NCBI GenBank assembly: GCA_021806645.1
Contig: JAJZQX010000002.1
Coordinates: 124,001-188,000, forward strand
DNA: 64,000 bases
Direction of reading: 5' to 3'
Source of the DNA: Myxococcales bacterium
GTDB lineage: Bacteria > Myxococcota > Myxococcia > Myxococcales > Anaeromyxobacteraceae
A model generated the notes under the pieces. It had not been told where the DNA came from. It made no database searches and saw only the letters and a program-made list of their open reading frames with translations. The position numbers and the translations under genes are program-made. The first letter of the stretch is position 1; the number at the start of each line of letters is the position of its first letter. Shown one piece after another: positions 46,841 through 55,682 of this stretch.

Positions 46841-47309
46841 GCTGCTGGCGCTGACCGGCATGATGGGGGCCGGCAAGTCCACGGTGGCCAGGGTGCTGGC
46901 CGCCCGCCTTGGCCGGCAGGTCATCTCCACCGACACCATGCTGGAGTCCCGCTTCGGCAAGGCCATCACGCGCATATTCGCCGAGGACGGCGAGCCGGCC
47001 TTCCGCGCCGCGGAGCGGGCCATCATCGAGCGGCTCGACGGCGGGCTGGTGGTCGATCTCGGCGGCGGCGCCTTCTGCGACCCCTCCAGCGCGGCGCGGC
47101 TACTCACCGCCGGGCGGGTGGTCTTCCTCGACGTCTCGGCCGCCGAGGCGGCGAGGCGGATGGCCGGTGGCCGGGCAAGGCCCCTGGCCGCCGACTGGGA
47201 GACGCTCCAGGCCGAGCGGCTCGAGAAGTACCGGCGCGCCCACCTCACCGTCGCCGTCGACGGCCTCTCCGCCGGCGAGGTGGCGACGCGCATCCTGGAG
47301 GCCCTGTGA
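46821..47309 (+). CDS. aroK: Shikimate kinase
   Basis: A 162-residue P-loop kinase phosphorylating shikimate. Walker A is [15 protein letters not shown]. Shikimate-binding residues are in [11 protein letters not shown] (Asp), [15 protein letters not shown] (Arg) and VVDLGGGAF (Gly triplet). The lid/adenine region contains [21 protein letters not shown]. The 20-base overlap with aroC and 4-base overlap with aroB place it within the operon. Confidence 0.92.
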   Translation: MALGSGELLALTGMMGAGKSTVARVLAARLGRQVISTDTMLESRFGKAITRIFAEDGEPAFRAAERAIIERLDGGLVVDLGGGAFCDPSSAARLLTAGRVVFLDVSAAEAARRMAGGRARPLAADWETLQAERLEKYRRAHLTVAVDGLSAGEVATRILEAL

Positions 47310-48391
47310 GAGCGCAGCCGACCGTGGTCCTCCCGGCCCGCCAGGGCGAGCACCGCTACGAGATCCACGTCGGTGCCGGCGCGCTGCGGCCGCTGGCCGG
47401 GCTGGCCCGGGCCCACGATCGCGTCGCCGTGGTCACCTGCGCGCGGGTGGCCCGGACGCCGGTGGCGCGCCGCGCCCTGGCCGCGCTGCGCAAGACCGGG
47501 CGCGTCGCCGTGCTGGTCATGCTCCCCGACGGCGAGAAGGGGAAGACGCTGGCGCAGCTGGAGCGGGCGGCCGGGAAGTTGCTGGCTGAGGGGCTGACCC
47601 GGCGCAGCCTGGTGGTCTCGATCGGCGGTGGCGCCGTCTCGGACGCGGCCGGGTTCCTGGCCGCCACCTTCATGCGCGGCCTCCCCTGGGTGGCGGTTCC
47701 GACCACGCTGCTGGCCATGGTGGACGCCGCGCTGGGCGGCAAGACCGCCGTCAACCTGCCGCGCGCCAAGAACGCGGTCGGCGCCTTCCACCCGCCCTCG
47801 GCGGTGCTGGCCGATCCGCGCGCGCTCGACACGCTGCCGGAGCGCGAGCTGCGCTCGGGGCTGGGCGAGGTGGTGAAGTACGCCCTGCTGGAGCCGGCGC
47901 TGCTCGGCCGCGTCTCCGCCTCCGGGGCCGGACGCCCCAGCGACGAGCTGGTGGCCGCCTGCATGGCCGCCAAGCTGCGCGTGGTCGAGGCCGATCCGAC
48001 CGAGCGCGGCCAGCGGGCGCTGCTCAACCTCGGCCACACCTTCGGCCACGGGGTCGAGGCCGCCGGCCGGTTCTCCCGCTACACGCATGGTGAATCGGTG
48101 GCGCTCGGGCTGGTCTTCGCCTTCCGGCTGGCGGCGCAGCTGGGGCGGGTGGGCCCGCTGGCGGTGGCCGAGGCCGAGGCCGCGGTGGCGGGAGCCGGGC
48201 TGCCGACGCGCCTCCCGCCGGCGCAGGCGCGGCGCGCCGCGGCGCTCATGGTCCACGACAAGAAGCGGACCGCCTCCGGCCTGCGCTGGGTGCTGCCGCG
48301 CCAGGTGGACGGCGCGGGCTGGACGGTGGAGTGGGGCGTCGAGGCCGGCCCGCTCGCGGTGGCGGCCGCGGTGGCGGAGCTGGGGAGCTGA
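47306..48391 (+). CDS. aroB: 3-dehydroquinate synthase
   Basis: It cyclises DAHP to 3-dehydroquinate; NAD- and Zn-dependent. The 361-residue protein shows DGEKGKTLAQLERA, SIGGGAVSDAAGFLAATFMRG, VPTTLLAMVDAALGGKTAVN, RSGLGEVVKYALL and the zinc ligands in LNLGHTFGHGVEAA and YTHGESVALG. GTG 47306 overlaps aroK. It is the last gene of this aro block; a TusA-like gene converges 30 bases downstream. Missing from the cluster are DAHP synthase and, until 51754, the dehydratase. Confidence 0.95.
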   Translation: MRAQPTVVLPARQGEHRYEIHVGAGALRPLAGLARAHDRVAVVTCARVARTPVARRALAALRKTGRVAVLVMLPDGEKGKTLAQLERAAGKLLAEGLTRRSLVVSIGGGAVSDAAGFLAATFMRGLPWVAVPTTLLAMVDAALGGKTAVNLPRAKNAVGAFHPPSAVLADPRALDTLPERELRSGLGEVVKYALLEPALLGRVSASGAGRPSDELVAACMAAKLRVVEADPTERGQRALLNLGHTFGHGVEAAGRFSRYTHGESVALGLVFAFRLAAQLGRVGPLAVAEAEAAVAGAGLPTRLPPAQARRAAALMVHDKKRTASGLRWVLPRQVDGAGWTVEWGVEAGPLAVAAAVAELGS

Positions 48392-48421
48392 GGCCGGGCG
48401 GCGCTCCGGGCGCCGCGCCGA

Positions 48422-48649
48422 TCAGCAGCGCAGCTGGATGGTGGTGCGGCCCGACTCGGCGCGGATGGAGAGGATGGTCCGCCGGCGGCGCTCGCAGAAG
48501 GTCCGGACGTCCTTCTCGAAGGTGGGACAATCCCCAACGATCTCGACGATGGTGCCGGGTGGCGTCTCGGCCGACTCGACCGCCAGACGAAGGACCGGTT
48601 GAGGGCAGCGCATGCCGACACAATCCAAGCGCACCAGGTTCCGCTCCAT
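48422..48649 (-). CDS. TusA/SirA-family sulfur-carrier-like protein
   Basis: A 75-residue protein with the TusA fold. The N-terminal CxP motif is intact (VGMRCPQPVLRLAVE), whose cysteine relays persulfide sulfur in TusA. A second cysteine lies in VGDCPTFEKDV. It may serve tRNA thiolation, molybdenum cofactor synthesis or other sulfur relay; no tus or sulfur-metabolism genes flank it. ATG 48649 is chosen to fit family length. It is divergent from the M16 protease gene. Confidence 0.85.
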   Translation of the reverse strand: MERNLVRLDCVGMRCPQPVLRLAVESAETPPGTIVEIVGDCPTFEKDVRTFCERRRRTILSIRAESGRTTIQLRC

Positions 48650-48684
48650 GCCGCCCCCGCCTCTCTCGAAACGGCCTGAGAAGA

Positions 48685-48696
48685 GGCAAGCTTGCC
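48685..48696. promoter_or_regulatory. 12-bp palindrome in the TusA/M16 divergent region
   Basis: GGCAAGCTTGCC is a perfect palindrome located 36 bases upstream of the TusA-like ATG, beside TTGGCA on the minus strand. A regulator site is possible. A single copy was noticed. Confidence 0.25.
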
Positions 48697-48763
48697 AAAT
48701 TGCGGGCGCTCGCGAACCCCGCCGGCGGGTGCGACCCATGGCCGCAATACGGCGCCCTGGCCG

Positions 48764-48792
48764 TTGCCCTGCCGGGTCGACTGGCTTACAGA
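48764..48792 (+). promoter_or_regulatory. Promoter TTGCCC-17-TACAGA for the M16 operon
   Basis: TTGCCC (48764-48769) and TACAGA (48787-48792) have 17-base spacing. The ~25-base leader contains CTGGAGG before GTG 48823. Confidence 0.4.
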
Positions 48793-48822
48793 AGTGATCC
48801 GTCGTCCAGCCCTGGAGGTCTC

Positions 48823-50163
48823 GTGTCGAAGCTCGGCCGCCTCACCATCGCCCTCGGCGCCATCGCCCTCGCCTTCTCCGCGCGCGCCGCCGACCCGACC
48901 ATCCTCTTCGAGAAGTACCAGCTCCCCAACGGGCTCACCGTCATCCTGAGCCAGGACCACCGGCTGCCGCAGGTGGCGGTCAACGTCTGGTACCACGTCG
49001 GCGCCGCCAACCAGGCGCCCGGCCGCTCCGGCTTCGCCCACCTCTTCGAGCACATGATGTTCTCCGGCTCGAAGCACGTGCAGCCGTCTCCCTTCAAGGT
49101 GCTGGAGACCATCGGCGGCTTCGCCAACGGTTCCACCAGCTTCGACCGGACCAACTACTACGAGGTGGTCCCGTCCAACGAGCTGGCCACCGCGCTCTGG
49201 CTGGAGAGCGACCGGCTCGGCTTCCTGCTCGACACGCTCGACGCCAGGAAGCTGCAGGTGCAGCGCGACGTGGTGTCGAACGAGCGGCGGCAGAGCTACG
49301 AGAACCGCCCCTACGGCCTCACCTTCATCAGGACCTGCGACCTGCTCTACCCGTCGCCGCATCCGTACTATCAGTGCGTCATCGGCTCCATCCCCGAGAT
49401 CCAGGCGGCCGGCGTGGAGCAAGTCCAGGCCTTCTTCCGCGAGTTCTACGGCCCGCAGAACGCCTCGCTGGCCATCGTCGGCGACTTCGACCCGGCCAAG
49501 GCCAGGGCCCTGGTCGAGCAGTACTTCGGCCCCATCCCGGCCGGGCCGCCGGTGCAGCGGCCGGCGGTGCAGCAGCCGATGCTGGCGGCGGTGGTGAAGG
49601 AGACGCTGGAGGATCCGGTCGCCGAGGTGCCGCGGCTCGACCTGATCTGGAACGGGACGGTCATGAACGCCGACGACGAGCCCGCCGGCGACGTGCTGGC
49701 CGAGGTGCTCGGTGGCTCCGACGCCTCCCGCCTGGCCCGATCGATGGTCCACGCCAGCCGCGTGGCCGCCGAGGTCTCGGCCTGGAGCAACGCCATCGGC
49801 CTGGGCGGCTGGTTCCAGGTGACGGCGGTGGCCAACGCCGGCAAGGGGGCGGGCGAGCTGCTGGCGCCGGTCCAGGCGGCCATCGACGCGCTGAAGAAGA
49901 ACGGGCCGACCTCCGAGGAGGTGGAGCGGGCCAAGCGTCAGTTCATCGCCTCGCGGGTGCGCGGCGTCGAGCGGATCGGCAGCCGCGCCGACCTGCTCAA
50001 CAGGTACCAGACCTTCCTCGGCGATCCCGGCTGGCTCGGCAAGGACCTGGCCCGCTACCGCGCCGTCACGCCGGCGGCGGTGCAGGCCTTCGCGCTGAAG
50101 TACCTCCCCGACGACCGCCGCATCGAGCTGACCACCCTGCCGAAGGCCAAGGTGACCAAGTGA
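48823..50163 (+). CDS. M16 family zinc peptidase, catalytic subunit
   Basis: A 446-residue secreted insulinase-type protease. The signal peptide covers about residues 1-22 (LTIALGAIALAFSARA). The inverted zinc motif HxxEH is present as FAHLFEHMMFSGSKH (about 70-74), with a downstream glutamate in the VVSNERRQSYENRP region as third ligand. The second M16 domain follows after about residue 230. It forms a half-size protease that normally pairs with a partner; the next gene encodes such a partner. GTG 48823 has CTGGAGG upstream. Family members degrade peptides or act in envelope processing. Confidence 0.92.
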   Translation: MSKLGRLTIALGAIALAFSARAADPTILFEKYQLPNGLTVILSQDHRLPQVAVNVWYHVGAANQAPGRSGFAHLFEHMMFSGSKHVQPSPFKVLETIGGFANGSTSFDRTNYYEVVPSNELATALWLESDRLGFLLDTLDARKLQVQRDVVSNERRQSYENRPYGLTFIRTCDLLYPSPHPYYQCVIGSIPEIQAAGVEQVQAFFREFYGPQNASLAIVGDFDPAKARALVEQYFGPIPAGPPVQRPAVQQPMLAAVVKETLEDPVAEVPRLDLIWNGTVMNADDEPAGDVLAEVLGGSDASRLARSMVHASRVAAEVSAWSNAIGLGGWFQVTAVANAGKGAGELLAPVQAAIDALKKNGPTSEEVERAKRQFIASRVRGVERIGSRADLLNRYQTFLGDPGWLGKDLARYRAVTPAAVQAFALKYLPDDRRIELTTLPKAKVTK

Positions 50164-51689
50164 GCGCCACGTCGCTGAACCGGACCCTCGCCCTGGCCGT
50201 GGGCCTGCTCGCCTCGGCGGCCTGCGCGTCACGGCCCGTGAAGCCCGCGGAGCCGGCCGCGGCCGCCGCCCCGGTGAAGACCCCCGCGCCCGCCCCGTCG
50301 CCGACCGCCGCGCCCGTCGCCGACCCGACCACGCCCGACGCGCCGTTCCGGGCCAGCAAGCCGGCCCCGGCGCCCGGCGAGCCGAGGTTCCAGGCGCCGG
50401 TGCCGAAGGTGGCCACCCTGGCCAACGGCGCCAGGCTGCTGGTGGTGGAGAACCGGGCGGTGCCGCTGGTCGCGATCGAGATCGTGGTCCGCGCCGGCGT
50501 CGACCAGGAGCCGGAAGGGAAGGGCGGGCTGGCCGGCTTCACCGCCGACATGCTCACCGAGGGGACCGCCCGGCACCAGGCGCTCGAGTTCGCCGCCCGC
50601 GTCGAGGATCTGGCCGCGCACCTCTCCGCCGGCGCCGGCCTGGAGTCGGCGCGGCTCCGGCTCAACGGCCTGGTCGAGACCCTCCCCGAGGCGCTGGACC
50701 TCCTGGCCGAGGCGCTGCTGACCCCGGCCTTCCGGCCTGAGGACGTGGAGCGGGTTCGCGGCATCCGGCTCACCGGGCTGGAGCAGAAGAAGGCGACGCC
50801 CCAGGCCCTGGCCGCCGACGAGGCGGCCCGGATCGTCTACGGCGAGCGCCACCCGCGCGGCCGGCCAGCGGGCGGCACGCCGGAGAGCATCAAGGCCATC
50901 ACCATCGCCGACCTGAAGCGCTTCCACGCCGCCTACTACGACCCGAAGAGCGCCATCGTCTCGGTGTCGGGCGACGTGAGCGCCGCCGAGGTGAAGAAGC
51001 TGCTCGACCAGAAGCTGGCCGGCTGGACGGGGCGCCGCGGGGCCGAGCCGAGGCGACCGGCCTTCCCCACCGTGGCGGCGAGGAGCGTTACCCTGGTGGA
51101 CAAGCCGGGGGCGTCGCAGTCGCAGGTCTGGGTGGTGGGGGAGCTGTTCCCGGCCGGCCACGCCGACCGGGTGCCCATGGCGGTGCTCAACAACGTCCTG
51201 GGCGGCCTCTTCAGCAGCCGGCTCAACCAGAACCTGCGCGAGACCAAGGGGTACAGCTACGGCGTCCGCTCCTCGCTCCAGCTCGACAGCGACCGCGGCT
51301 GGCTGGTGGCGGCCGGCGGGCTCCAGTCCAGGTTCACCGCGGAGTCGGTGACCGAGTTCGAGAAGGAGCTGGCCGCCCTGGCCACCGGCGAGCTCCGGGA
51401 TGGCGAGCTGGCGCAGGCCAAGGAGGCGCTCATCCGCGGCCTGCCGGTGGCGCTCGAGACCAACGACGCGGTGGCCGGCTCGCTGGCCACGGTGGCGGCG
51501 CTCAAGCTGCCGCTCGACTGGTACGCCCAGCTGCCGGGGCGAATCGCCAGGGTGCAGGCCGCCGACGTGGCCCGGGTCGCCAGGGCCTGGATCCGGCCGG
51601 GGCGGATGCCGGTCATCGTGGTCGGTCCGCGCGCCGAGACCGAGGAGAAGCTCGAGGCGCTCCAGCTGGGGCCGTTCACGGTGAGGTGA
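50160..51689 (+). CDS. M16 family partner subunit without zinc motif, lipoprotein-like
   Basis: A 509-residue exported protein. The N-terminus ([15 protein letters not shown]) looks like a lipoprotein signal with Cys about residue 22, though the lipobox is imperfect. A Pro/Ala linker (about 25-75) precedes the M16 domains. Where the catalytic subunit has HLFEH, this one reads [14 protein letters not shown], so zinc cannot bind. It keeps the [10 protein letters not shown] arginine/tyrosine loop typical of the C-terminal substrate-clamping domain. It is coupled to the catalytic subunit by a 4-base overlap. A heterodimer like mitochondrial processing peptidase is inferred. Confidence 0.9.
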   Translation: MSATSLNRTLALAVGLLASAACASRPVKPAEPAAAAAPVKTPAPAPSPTAAPVADPTTPDAPFRASKPAPAPGEPRFQAPVPKVATLANGARLLVVENRAVPLVAIEIVVRAGVDQEPEGKGGLAGFTADMLTEGTARHQALEFAARVEDLAAHLSAGAGLESARLRLNGLVETLPEALDLLAEALLTPAFRPEDVERVRGIRLTGLEQKKATPQALAADEAARIVYGERHPRGRPAGGTPESIKAITIADLKRFHAAYYDPKSAIVSVSGDVSAAEVKKLLDQKLAGWTGRRGAEPRRPAFPTVAARSVTLVDKPGASQSQVWVVGELFPAGHADRVPMAVLNNVLGGLFSSRLNQNLRETKGYSYGVRSSLQLDSDRGWLVAAGGLQSRFTAESVTEFEKELAALATGELRDGELAQAKEALIRGLPVALETNDAVAGSLATVAALKLPLDWYAQLPGRIARVQAADVARVARAWIRPGRMPVIVVGPRAETEEKLEALQLGPFTVR

Positions 51690-51717
51690 GCGGTGGGGCC
51701 TTACCCCGCAAGGCCAC

Positions 51718-51746
51718 TCGACGCCCCACCGCCGAGCGGCTAGGGT
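51718..51746 (+). promoter_or_regulatory. Promoter TCGACG-17-TAGGGT for aroQ
   Basis: TCGACG (4 of 6 to TTGACA, 51718-51723) and TAGGGT (51741-51746) are 17 bases apart. The -10 ends 7 bases before ATG 51754, so the mRNA is probably leaderless. Confidence 0.45.
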
Positions 51747-51753
51747 TCGCCAC

Positions 51754-52197
51754 ATGATCCTCCTCGTCCACGGCCCCAACCTGAACCTGCTCGGCGAGCG
51801 GGAGCCGGAGATCTACGGCTCCACCACGCTGGCCGAGATCGAGCAGATGCTCCGCAACGCCTGCGACGCCTGGGGCGTGCCGGTGAAGGCGGGGCAGTCG
51901 AACCACGAGGGCGGGCTGATCGACTTCATCCAGCAGCACCGCAGCGAGGCGCGCGGCATCATCATCAACCCGGGCGCCTACACGCACACCAGCATCGCCC
52001 TCTACGACTGCCTCAAGACCGTGGCCGCGCCGGTGGTCGAGGTGCACATCTCCAACATCCACGCCCGCGAGGAGTTCCGCCGCAAGAGCGTCGTGGCCGG
52101 CGCCTGCCGCGGGCAGATCACCGGCCTCGGCGTGCGCGGCTACATCCTGGCCGCCGAGTGGCTCTGCGCGGAGATCGGCGCCCGCCCGAAGTCGTAG
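51754..52197 (+). CDS. aroQ: 3-dehydroquinate dehydratase, type II
   Basis: A 147-residue dodecameric-type enzyme dehydrating 3-dehydroquinate. [17 protein letters not shown] carries the catalytic Tyr at its end and the Arg of the lid loop. [27 protein letters not shown] and [17 protein letters not shown] (catalytic His) complete the site. It supplies the shikimate step missing from the aro block upstream but has its own leaderless-type promoter (TAGGGT, 7 bases before ATG). The two M16 genes separate it from that block. Confidence 0.95.
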   Translation: MILLVHGPNLNLLGEREPEIYGSTTLAEIEQMLRNACDAWGVPVKAGQSNHEGGLIDFIQQHRSEARGIIINPGAYTHTSIALYDCLKTVAAPVVEVHISNIHAREEFRRKSVVAGACRGQITGLGVRGYILAAEWLCAEIGARPKS

Positions 52198-52199
52198 GC

Positions 52200-52219
52200 G
52201 GCGCCCACCAGCGGGCGCC
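52200..52219. terminator. 7-bp hairpin between aroQ and glycosyltransferase
   Basis: GGCGCCC (52200-52206) pairs with GGGCGCC (52213-52219) around ACCAGC. It begins 3 bases after the aroQ stop and ends 6 bases before the next ATG, so it could reduce read-through or mask the next start. Confidence 0.35.
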
Positions 52220-52225
52220 CGAAGG

Positions 52226-53230
52226 ATGCCCAGGGTCGCCGTCCTCCTGCCGGTCCGCAACGCCGCCGCCACCGCGCGCGCGGCGATCGTCTCCATCCTG
52301 CGCGGCGGCTACCGCGACCTCGAGCTGATCGCCGTGGACGACGGCTCGACCGACGGCACCGGCGCGGTGCTGGAACGGCTGGCCGCCCGCGATCCCCGGC
52401 TGCGCGTGCTGCGTGGCCCGGGCGAGGGGATCGCGCTCGCCCTCGACCGGGCGCTGACCGCCAGCGACTCCGAGCTGGTGGCCCGCATGGACGGCGACGA
52501 CGTCTCCTGGCCCGGCCGGCTGGCCGAGCAGGTGGCGGCGCTCGACGCCGACCCGGCGCTCACCGTGGTCGGGGCCCGCGTCCGGCTCTTCCCGCGCCGG
52601 CAGGTGCGCGACGGCATGCGCCGCTACGTGGGCTGGCTCAACTCGCTCACCACGCCCGAGCTGGTGGCGCGCGACCTCTTCGTCGAGGCGCCGCTGGTCC
52701 ACCCGGCCTCGCTGCTGCGCCGCTCGGCGCTGGCGGCGGTGGGCGGCTGGCGCGCCGGCGACTTCCCCGAGGATTACGACCTCTGGCTGCGGCTGGCCGC
52801 CAACCGCGCCCGCATGTCCAACCTGCCGAGGACGCTGCTCGACTGGCGCGAGGGCGCGGCCCGGCTCACCCGGACCGATCCCCGCTACGCCCTCGACCGG
52901 CACGTCTCGCTCAAGTGCGCCGCGCTGGCCAGCGGCCCGCTGCGCGGCCGGATCGAGGTGGCGCTCTGGGGGGCCGGCGAGACCGGGCGGGCCTTCGCCG
53001 ACGGCCTGCTGCGCTCGGGGATCCGGGTGGTGGCCTTCGTCGAGGTGGATCGCAAGAAGGTGGGCCGGACCATCCGCGGCGCGCCGGTCCACTCCTTCGA
53101 GGAGGTGGAGCGGCTGCGCGGCCTGCCGCTGCTGGTGGCGGTCGGGGCGCCGGGCGCCCGCGAGCTGATCCGGGCCGAGCTCACCACGCGTGGCTTCGAG
53201 GAGCTGCGCGACTACCGCTGCGTCGCCTGA
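52226..53230 (+). CDS. Family 2 glycosyltransferase with C-terminal Rossmann-like domain
   Basis: A 334-residue protein. The GT-A domain (about 1-215) has VAVLLPVRNAAATARAAI, IAVDDGSTDGT, the DxD-type ARMDGDDVSWPGRL and the acceptor-side FPEDYDLWLRLA. The final ~90 residues begin VALWGAGETGRAFADGLLR, a nucleotide- or sugar-binding Rossmann loop as in PglD-N or CoA-binding-like domains. The donor and acceptor are unknown. No polysaccharide cluster surrounds it. GAAGG lies before ATG 52226. Confidence 0.85.
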   Translation: MPRVAVLLPVRNAAATARAAIVSILRGGYRDLELIAVDDGSTDGTGAVLERLAARDPRLRVLRGPGEGIALALDRALTASDSELVARMDGDDVSWPGRLAEQVAALDADPALTVVGARVRLFPRRQVRDGMRRYVGWLNSLTTPELVARDLFVEAPLVHPASLLRRSALAAVGGWRAGDFPEDYDLWLRLAANRARMSNLPRTLLDWREGAARLTRTDPRYALDRHVSLKCAALASGPLRGRIEVALWGAGETGRAFADGLLRSGIRVVAFVEVDRKKVGRTIRGAPVHSFEEVERLRGLPLLVAVGAPGARELIRAELTTRGFEELRDYRCVA

Positions 53231-53253
53231 GCGTGCCCGGCCCGGGGCGCCGC

Positions 53254-55554
53254 CTAGGCCGCGCCCCGCCAATCCAGGGCGTCGTCGTGGGCCTCGAGCG
53301 CCGCACGGTCCATCGTCCCGCTCTCCACGCGCCGGACGACCTCCTCCCGGGGAAGGTCGAAGATGGCCTCGAGGAGCTGCGCGTGAAGGCCTGGCTTCGC
53401 CTGCCCGACGGCGAAGAGCACGCGGGCGCTGTGCTGGACGTAGCGGGGCGACAGCAGCTGCCGCTTGAGCAGCTCCATGATCACCGGCGCCTTGGCGCGG
53501 TCGAAGCGGCCCGGCGCGCCGCTCCGGTCCTGCTCGGCGAAGAAGGCCGTCGTCCACTCGTCGTGGTAGGCGAAGACCTTCTCGAAGAGGGCGCGGTCGA
53601 AGCGGGAGCCGGCCTTCACCGGCTCGGCCTTCCTTCCCAGCACCACGCCGTCCTCGGTGAGCGCCTGCCGGAGCAGGTGGCCGTCCCTGGTGATGGGGGC
53701 CTGGTGGTGGGCCAGGGACCAGAGCCAGGAGACGTTGATGCGGTAGGTGGCGAGGTCGTTCATGAAGCGCAGCTTCAGCTCGTAGTCGTCGATGGCGGCC
53801 GCGAAGTTGCCGTTGAGGATCTGGAAGCCGTAGTTGGCCGCCATGTAGAAGGAGTGCTGGACGTGCTCGATGGTGACCTGGCCCGAGGGCGGCCGGTAGA
53901 TGGCCTCCCACAGCGCCGGCGTGAGCAGCTTCTCGGGCGCGTCGAGCGACTCCCGGGTGACCTGGACCGGCGTGATCCGGCCCATGGCGTCGAGCACCCC
54001 GCGCGACTGGAGCAGCTCGCGCTCGGCCGGGGAGAGCCCGCTGGCCGGGGTCGGCACCGCCTTCCCGTTCGCGGCCACCGTCTCGAGCGGCCTGTCGATG
54101 AGCGCCTGCAGGTCCTCCAGCCTGGCCCGCAACGGACCGTTGCCCGCGGCCACGTACTCGACCTCGGGGCTGGCCACCCAGCTCTGCCGGTAGCAGTCGT
54201 ACAGCTTGCCCTTGGCGCCGCCGGAGAGGATGTCGCCGAGCGTCCGCGGCCCCGCCGCCGCCGAGTCCGGCACGAACACCAGCCCCAGGAGCCGCTCGCG
54301 GAGCTTGTCCACCACCATGGCGCGCAGCGCCAGCGGGTTGTACCTGGAGCGGCCGTAGGGGTCGCCCTTCTGGTAGATCATCACCGCCGCCATGCCGCCG
54401 ATGGGCGAGGCGTTGGTGAGCTCGCCCCCCTTCATGCCGGCCATGAGCATGAGCAGCGCGTTGTAGCGCTGGTAGGCGATCATGTTGGGCGTGGCCATGC
54501 CGACCGACTGGGGATCGGGGAAGACGCCGGCCGGATCGTCCTTCCACATCTCGATGAGGCTGCCCAGGTAGTCCCAGCGGCCGACGTTGGTGCCCAGCAG
54601 GCGGCGCCGGAGGGTCCAGGCGATGGCGGTGAGGTACCGGCCGCCGTTGCCCTCCTCGTAGAGCATCTTCACCTTGACGGTGCCGGCCGGGACGCCGATC
54701 AGCTCCTCGAGCCGGGAGAGCAGCCGCTCCACGATGAGCGCCTCGCCGGGCGTCTGCAGCTTGGGGATGTAGAAGTAGACGCCGCTGCCGGCGGCCCGCA
54801 GGGCGTCGAAGTTGCCGAGCGTCCAGAGCACGGTGACGACCACCAGGCCGGGGGCGGGGCGGCCGTCGACCGTGACGTGGTCGTACCGGAGGTGGATGCC
54901 GGGCGGCCGGGCCAGGCGGGTGGGCCACCGCGCCGCCGGCTTGTCGATCTGGTAGCTGCGCGTCTTGCCCTTCTTCACCACCTGGTAGGGCTTGCCGGTC
55001 CAGGTCCCCGCCATGATCTCCTTGGCGTTCTGCAGGGCCGCGAAGATCCCCACCGGCTCGCCGGCCGGCGCGCCGTCCGGGCGGAAGTGGGGCGGCGCGG
55101 CGTCCTCGAAGTCCGGCATGTTCATGGGCGCCGGGCTGTTGAGCGCGTTGAAGGCCATGTCGAGCGGGGCCCACGGACCGGTCAGCTCCAGGCCCGGGTT
55201 CCGCGACGGATGGACGTGCTCCGGGATGGCCACCTCGTCGTTGAGCCTCCAGCGCCACCGGCTGTCGCGCCCCTGGAAGTTGTCGACGAGCCCCTGCACG
55301 ATCTGGCGGAAGGCCCAGCTCTTCCCGGAGATGGGGTCCTCGAAGGACTCGTCCCACCTCGGCCAGGCGTACTTCTCGCCCACCGGCGCCGGCGACTGGA
55401 GGATGGCCCGCCGGGCGGAGAGCGCCTCGGCGATGGCCGGCTCCAGCTCCCGGGAGAGCCGCGTGATGGTGTCGTCCACGTCGAGATCGCGCCCGTTCAC
55501 GCGCTGGTGGCCGAAGAGGTCGGGGAACGCCTTCAGGATGTCTGGACGGATCAT
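53254..55554 (-). CDS. Divergent malate synthase-like protein
   Basis: A 766-residue protein with the AceB family pattern. ITGP-like LELTGPWAPLDMAFNALNSP, MPDFEDAAPPHF, RPPGIHLRYDHVTVDG (substrate Arg), FYIPKLQTPGEALI, NVGRWDYLGSLIEMW (metal-binding Asp region) and SPIGGMAAVMI follow the malate synthase order. The C-terminal FMNDLATYRINVSWLWSLAHH aligns with the usual MEDAAT segment, keeping the presumed catalytic Asp. It is longer than malate synthase A (~530) and lacks the G-type layout. No isocitrate lyase is adjacent, so glyoxylate condensation is likely but not certain. The start ATG 55554 is preceded by AAGGGA. Confidence 0.75.
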   Translation of the reverse strand: MIRPDILKAFPDLFGHQRVNGRDLDVDDTITRLSRELEPAIAEALSARRAILQSPAPVGEKYAWPRWDESFEDPISGKSWAFRQIVQGLVDNFQGRDSRWRWRLNDEVAIPEHVHPSRNPGLELTGPWAPLDMAFNALNSPAPMNMPDFEDAAPPHFRPDGAPAGEPVGIFAALQNAKEIMAGTWTGKPYQVVKKGKTRSYQIDKPAARWPTRLARPPGIHLRYDHVTVDGRPAPGLVVVTVLWTLGNFDALRAAGSGVYFYIPKLQTPGEALIVERLLSRLEELIGVPAGTVKVKMLYEEGNGGRYLTAIAWTLRRRLLGTNVGRWDYLGSLIEMWKDDPAGVFPDPQSVGMATPNMIAYQRYNALLMLMAGMKGGELTNASPIGGMAAVMIYQKGDPYGRSRYNPLALRAMVVDKLRERLLGLVFVPDSAAAGPRTLGDILSGGAKGKLYDCYRQSWVASPEVEYVAAGNGPLRARLEDLQALIDRPLETVAANGKAVPTPASGLSPAERELLQSRGVLDAMGRITPVQVTRESLDAPEKLLTPALWEAIYRPPSGQVTIEHVQHSFYMAANYGFQILNGNFAAAIDDYELKLRFMNDLATYRINVSWLWSLAHHQAPITRDGHLLRQALTEDGVVLGRKAEPVKAGSRFDRALFEKVFAYHDEWTTAFFAEQDRSGAPGRFDRAKAPVIMELLKRQLLSPRYVQHSARVLFAVGQAKPGLHAQLLEAIFDLPREEVVRRVESGTMDRAALEAHDDALDWRGAA

Positions 55555-55593
55555 GATGGTGGGTCCCTTCGTTCACGTCCTGCCCGGATCGAT

Positions 55594-55623
55594 CTTGTAG
55601 CGGTCCGCGAGGAAGAACCGCAA
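55594..55623 (-). promoter_or_regulatory. Promoter TTGCGG-18-TACAAG for malate synthase-like gene
   Basis: On the minus strand TTGCGG (55618-55623) and TACAAG (55594-55599) are 18 bases apart. The -35 lies within the first hairpin described for the rluA-type gene. Leader about 33 bases. Confidence 0.4.
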
Positions 55624-55669
55624 GAGGATCATGAGCCGCCTCTTGCGGAGCTCGGGACGGCCCGAACTC
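55618..55669 (-). terminator. Tandem hairpins after the RluA-type gene
   Basis: On the minus strand a GAG-TTCGGG hairpin comes first (55648-55669, arms with one mismatch, 4-base loop). A perfect 10-bp hairpin follows (CCGCAAGAGG 55618-55627 with CCTCTTGCGG 55639-55648, 11-base loop). They sit 13-65 bases after the RluA stop and overlap the next promoter. Confidence 0.55.
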
Positions 55670-55682
55670 GGCCAGGTGCCGC

